A DNA stretch of 64,000 bases from UBA11855 sp964591705 (GTDB taxonomy: Archaea; Thermoproteota; Bathyarchaeia; Bathyarchaeales; Bathycorpusculaceae), in NCBI GenBank assembly GCA_964591705.1, contig CAZQCX010000003.1, positions 1 to 64,000 of the forward strand, in the 5' to 3' direction. This document shows positions 63,005-64,000 of this stretch, piece after piece (the stretch's first letter is position 1; every line of letters starts with the position of its first letter). Made by a program: the position numbers and the translations under genes. Below the pieces are notes generated by a model. The model worked only from the letters and a program-made list of their open reading frames with translations, was not told the origin of the DNA and did no database searches.

Positions 63005-63013
63005 TATTTAAAA
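63005..63013 (-). promoter_or_regulatory. TATA box of radA
   Basis: attttaaat on the minus strand. Its position excludes the ATG at 63004 as a translated start and supports GTG 62962 or 62953. Confidence 0.5.
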
Positions 63014-63150
63014 TACACTAAGCATGAGAACGCGGTTTCTCTGGAGAGATATGTTAAAATGAACTGTTCGAATATTGGTTTCAGGCGTGATTGACCAAGT
63101 CTTAAGTGCATGCCACCCTGTATAAGTGAGAGACGTGGAGTGGAAAACCT

Positions 63151-64000
63151 TTGAGATTGCGAGCGGTAGTAGAAGTTGCTTTCAACCTGATCAAAGACGC
63201 CGCAATTTTTCTTCCTGACGATGTCAAACTCCAGTTAAGGCTGGCGCATGAACGAGAGTCGAACAGGACTGCGAAAGCACAGTTAAAAACGATACTTGAC
63301 AACATTGAGCTGGCTGAGAACGAGCAGGCTCCACTGTGTCAGGACACTGGGTCAATAGCTTTCTATGCAAAGATTGGACCCACCGTAAGCAATATTGCTG
63401 GAATTGAAACCGCTCTTGTGGCTGCAACTCGTAAGGCTACATTGGAAGTTCCGCTTCGTCCCAACGCTGTCGACTCTTTCTCCGATCTGAATAGTGGCGA
63501 CAATACTGGACGGTTTGTGCCGCGAGTACACTGGGAAGCCTCGAAGGTCGACGGCTTAGAGCTCACTGTCACGCTCAAGGGTGGAGGCTCCGAGAACGTT
63601 ACAGCACTGGGAATGCTGAATCCAAATGAGGGCATTAAAGGTTTGAAGAAGTTCGTGATTGATTCGGTGATTACAGCAGGTGCACAACCATGTCCCCCAA
63701 CAATTCTGGGAATAGCCACCGGGGGCGGTGCTGATGTTGCCTTAGAACTGGCGAAAAAAGCACTTCTCAGACCGCTTGGTACTTCTGCCTCAGAGCCACG
63801 AATTGCCAAACTGGAAAGAGAACTACTGACCGCAATCAACATGACCGGAATAGGTCCAATGGGTCTGGGCGGCGACACCACGATTCTTGGTGTTCACATT
63901 GACCATGCCCATAGGCATCCCGCATCTTTTCCCGTAGCTGTTGTGTTCAGCTGCTGGGCCAACAGGAAATCTTCCGCCCAAATTAGCAGCAACGGGAAAG
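63151..64000 (+). CDS. fumA: Class I fumarate hydratase, alpha subunit (partial, runs off window)
   Basis: At least 283 residues from TTG 63151 with ggag nine bases upstream; the frame is open at the right edge. PLCQDTGSIAFYAKIG (Cys63), QPCPPTILGIATGG (Cys181) and VVFSCWANRK (Cys268) supply the three Cys ligands of a 4Fe-4S cluster. GGDTTILGVHIDHAHRHPAS is typical. Hydrates fumarate to malate; the beta subunit is expected downstream. Tartrate dehydratase is a possible alternative. Confidence 0.9.
   Translation, partial: MRLRAVVEVAFNLIKDAAIFLPDDVKLQLRLAHERESNRTAKAQLKTILDNIELAENEQAPLCQDTGSIAFYAKIGPTVSNIAGIETALVAATRKATLEVPLRPNAVDSFSDLNSGDNTGRFVPRVHWEASKVDGLELTVTLKGGGSENVTALGMLNPNEGIKGLKKFVIDSVITAGAQPCPPTILGIATGGGADVALELAKKALLRPLGTSASEPRIAKLERELLTAINMTGIGPMGLGGDTTILGVHIDHAHRHPASFPVAVVFSCWANRKSSAQISSNGK

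Noticed and set aside
63363..63881. 172-codon minus ORF
   Set aside because: Antisense to fumarate hydratase alpha, Ser/Pro-rich shadow.
1..64000. CRISPR arrays, rRNA, full tRNA genes, insertion sequences
   Set aside because: Looked for direct repeats with spacers, rRNA-like stretches, B-box sequences and transposases; none found beyond the tRNA fragment and integrase remnant.

Overview
The window is archaeal. Direct indicators are TATA-binding protein, aEF2, RadA, archaeosine tRNA-guanine transglycosylase, class I CCA-adding enzyme, Lsm protein, EndA, aCPSF2- and Lhr2-type proteins, a PAC2 protein, archaeoflavoprotein AfpA and archaeal pilus genes. TATA boxes with leaderless or short-leader starts and frequent TTG/GTG starts agree. 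The gene mix (class II HMG-CoA reductase, a characteristic integrase remnant, a collagen-bearing pilin) makes me favour a mesophilic TACK-lineage archaeon such as Bathyarchaeia. That placement is inference; there is no rRNA gene to test it.

Layout. 1-8.3 kb: a surface/pilus locus with the membrane-anchored end of a fibrous protein, a secretion ATPase, a two-domain TadC/FlaJ-like platform, two pilin-like proteins (one with 21 collagen-type Gly-X-Y triplets), a 100-N assembly gap flanked by a 55-bp exact duplication, and an A24 prepilin peptidase. 8.4-12.8 kb: PfkB kinase, GlmM, a GlmU-type enzyme (UDP-sugar synthesis) and an Lsm protein. 12.7-19.5 kb: PAC2 protein, tgtA behind a structured leader, PHP protein, aCPSF2-like nuclease, presenilin-type protease, AfpA plus iron-sulfur flavoprotein. 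19.7-30.2 kb: aEF2, NSUN methyltransferase plus NIP7-like PUA protein, glnA, hisS, an EndA-like protein lacking the catalytic His, ferritin-like protein, mtnA, OPRT-type regulator, membrane protein. 30.2-31.2 kb: a scar of an integrated element (tRNA 3'-end-like att fragment and a broken tyrosine integrase). 31.2-45.4 kb: transporter, DUF2284, tandem SIS, UppP, cca-thpR, UPF0200-UPF0201-MBL nuclease, hmgA, prs-trmG10-rnz, sugar isomerase, methyltransferase, Cys-rich protein. 45.9-64 kb: HTH regulator, lhr2, signal peptidase, tbp, pyrE, MBL hydrolase, PHP, metG, RDD protein, cytochrome-b5-like protein, slipin-NfeD, Rqc2/NEMF homologue, radA, and fumarase alpha running off the right edge.

How genes work together. 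The left end encodes a complete-looking archaeal pilus machine (ATPase, platform, pilins, processing peptidase). GlmM, the nucleotidyltransferase and perhaps UppP would feed glycan precursors and lipid-carrier recycling. The rest is unusually rich in RNA-processing and tRNA-maturation genes (RNase Z, CCA, ThpR, EndA-like, TrmG10, TGT, NSUN, aCPSF2, Lsm). The most interesting signals are the collagen-like pilin, the alternative-pairing leader of tgtA, apparent near-cognate non-AUG starts (metG, a methyltransferase, perhaps thpR), the EndA catalytic His loss and the integration scar.
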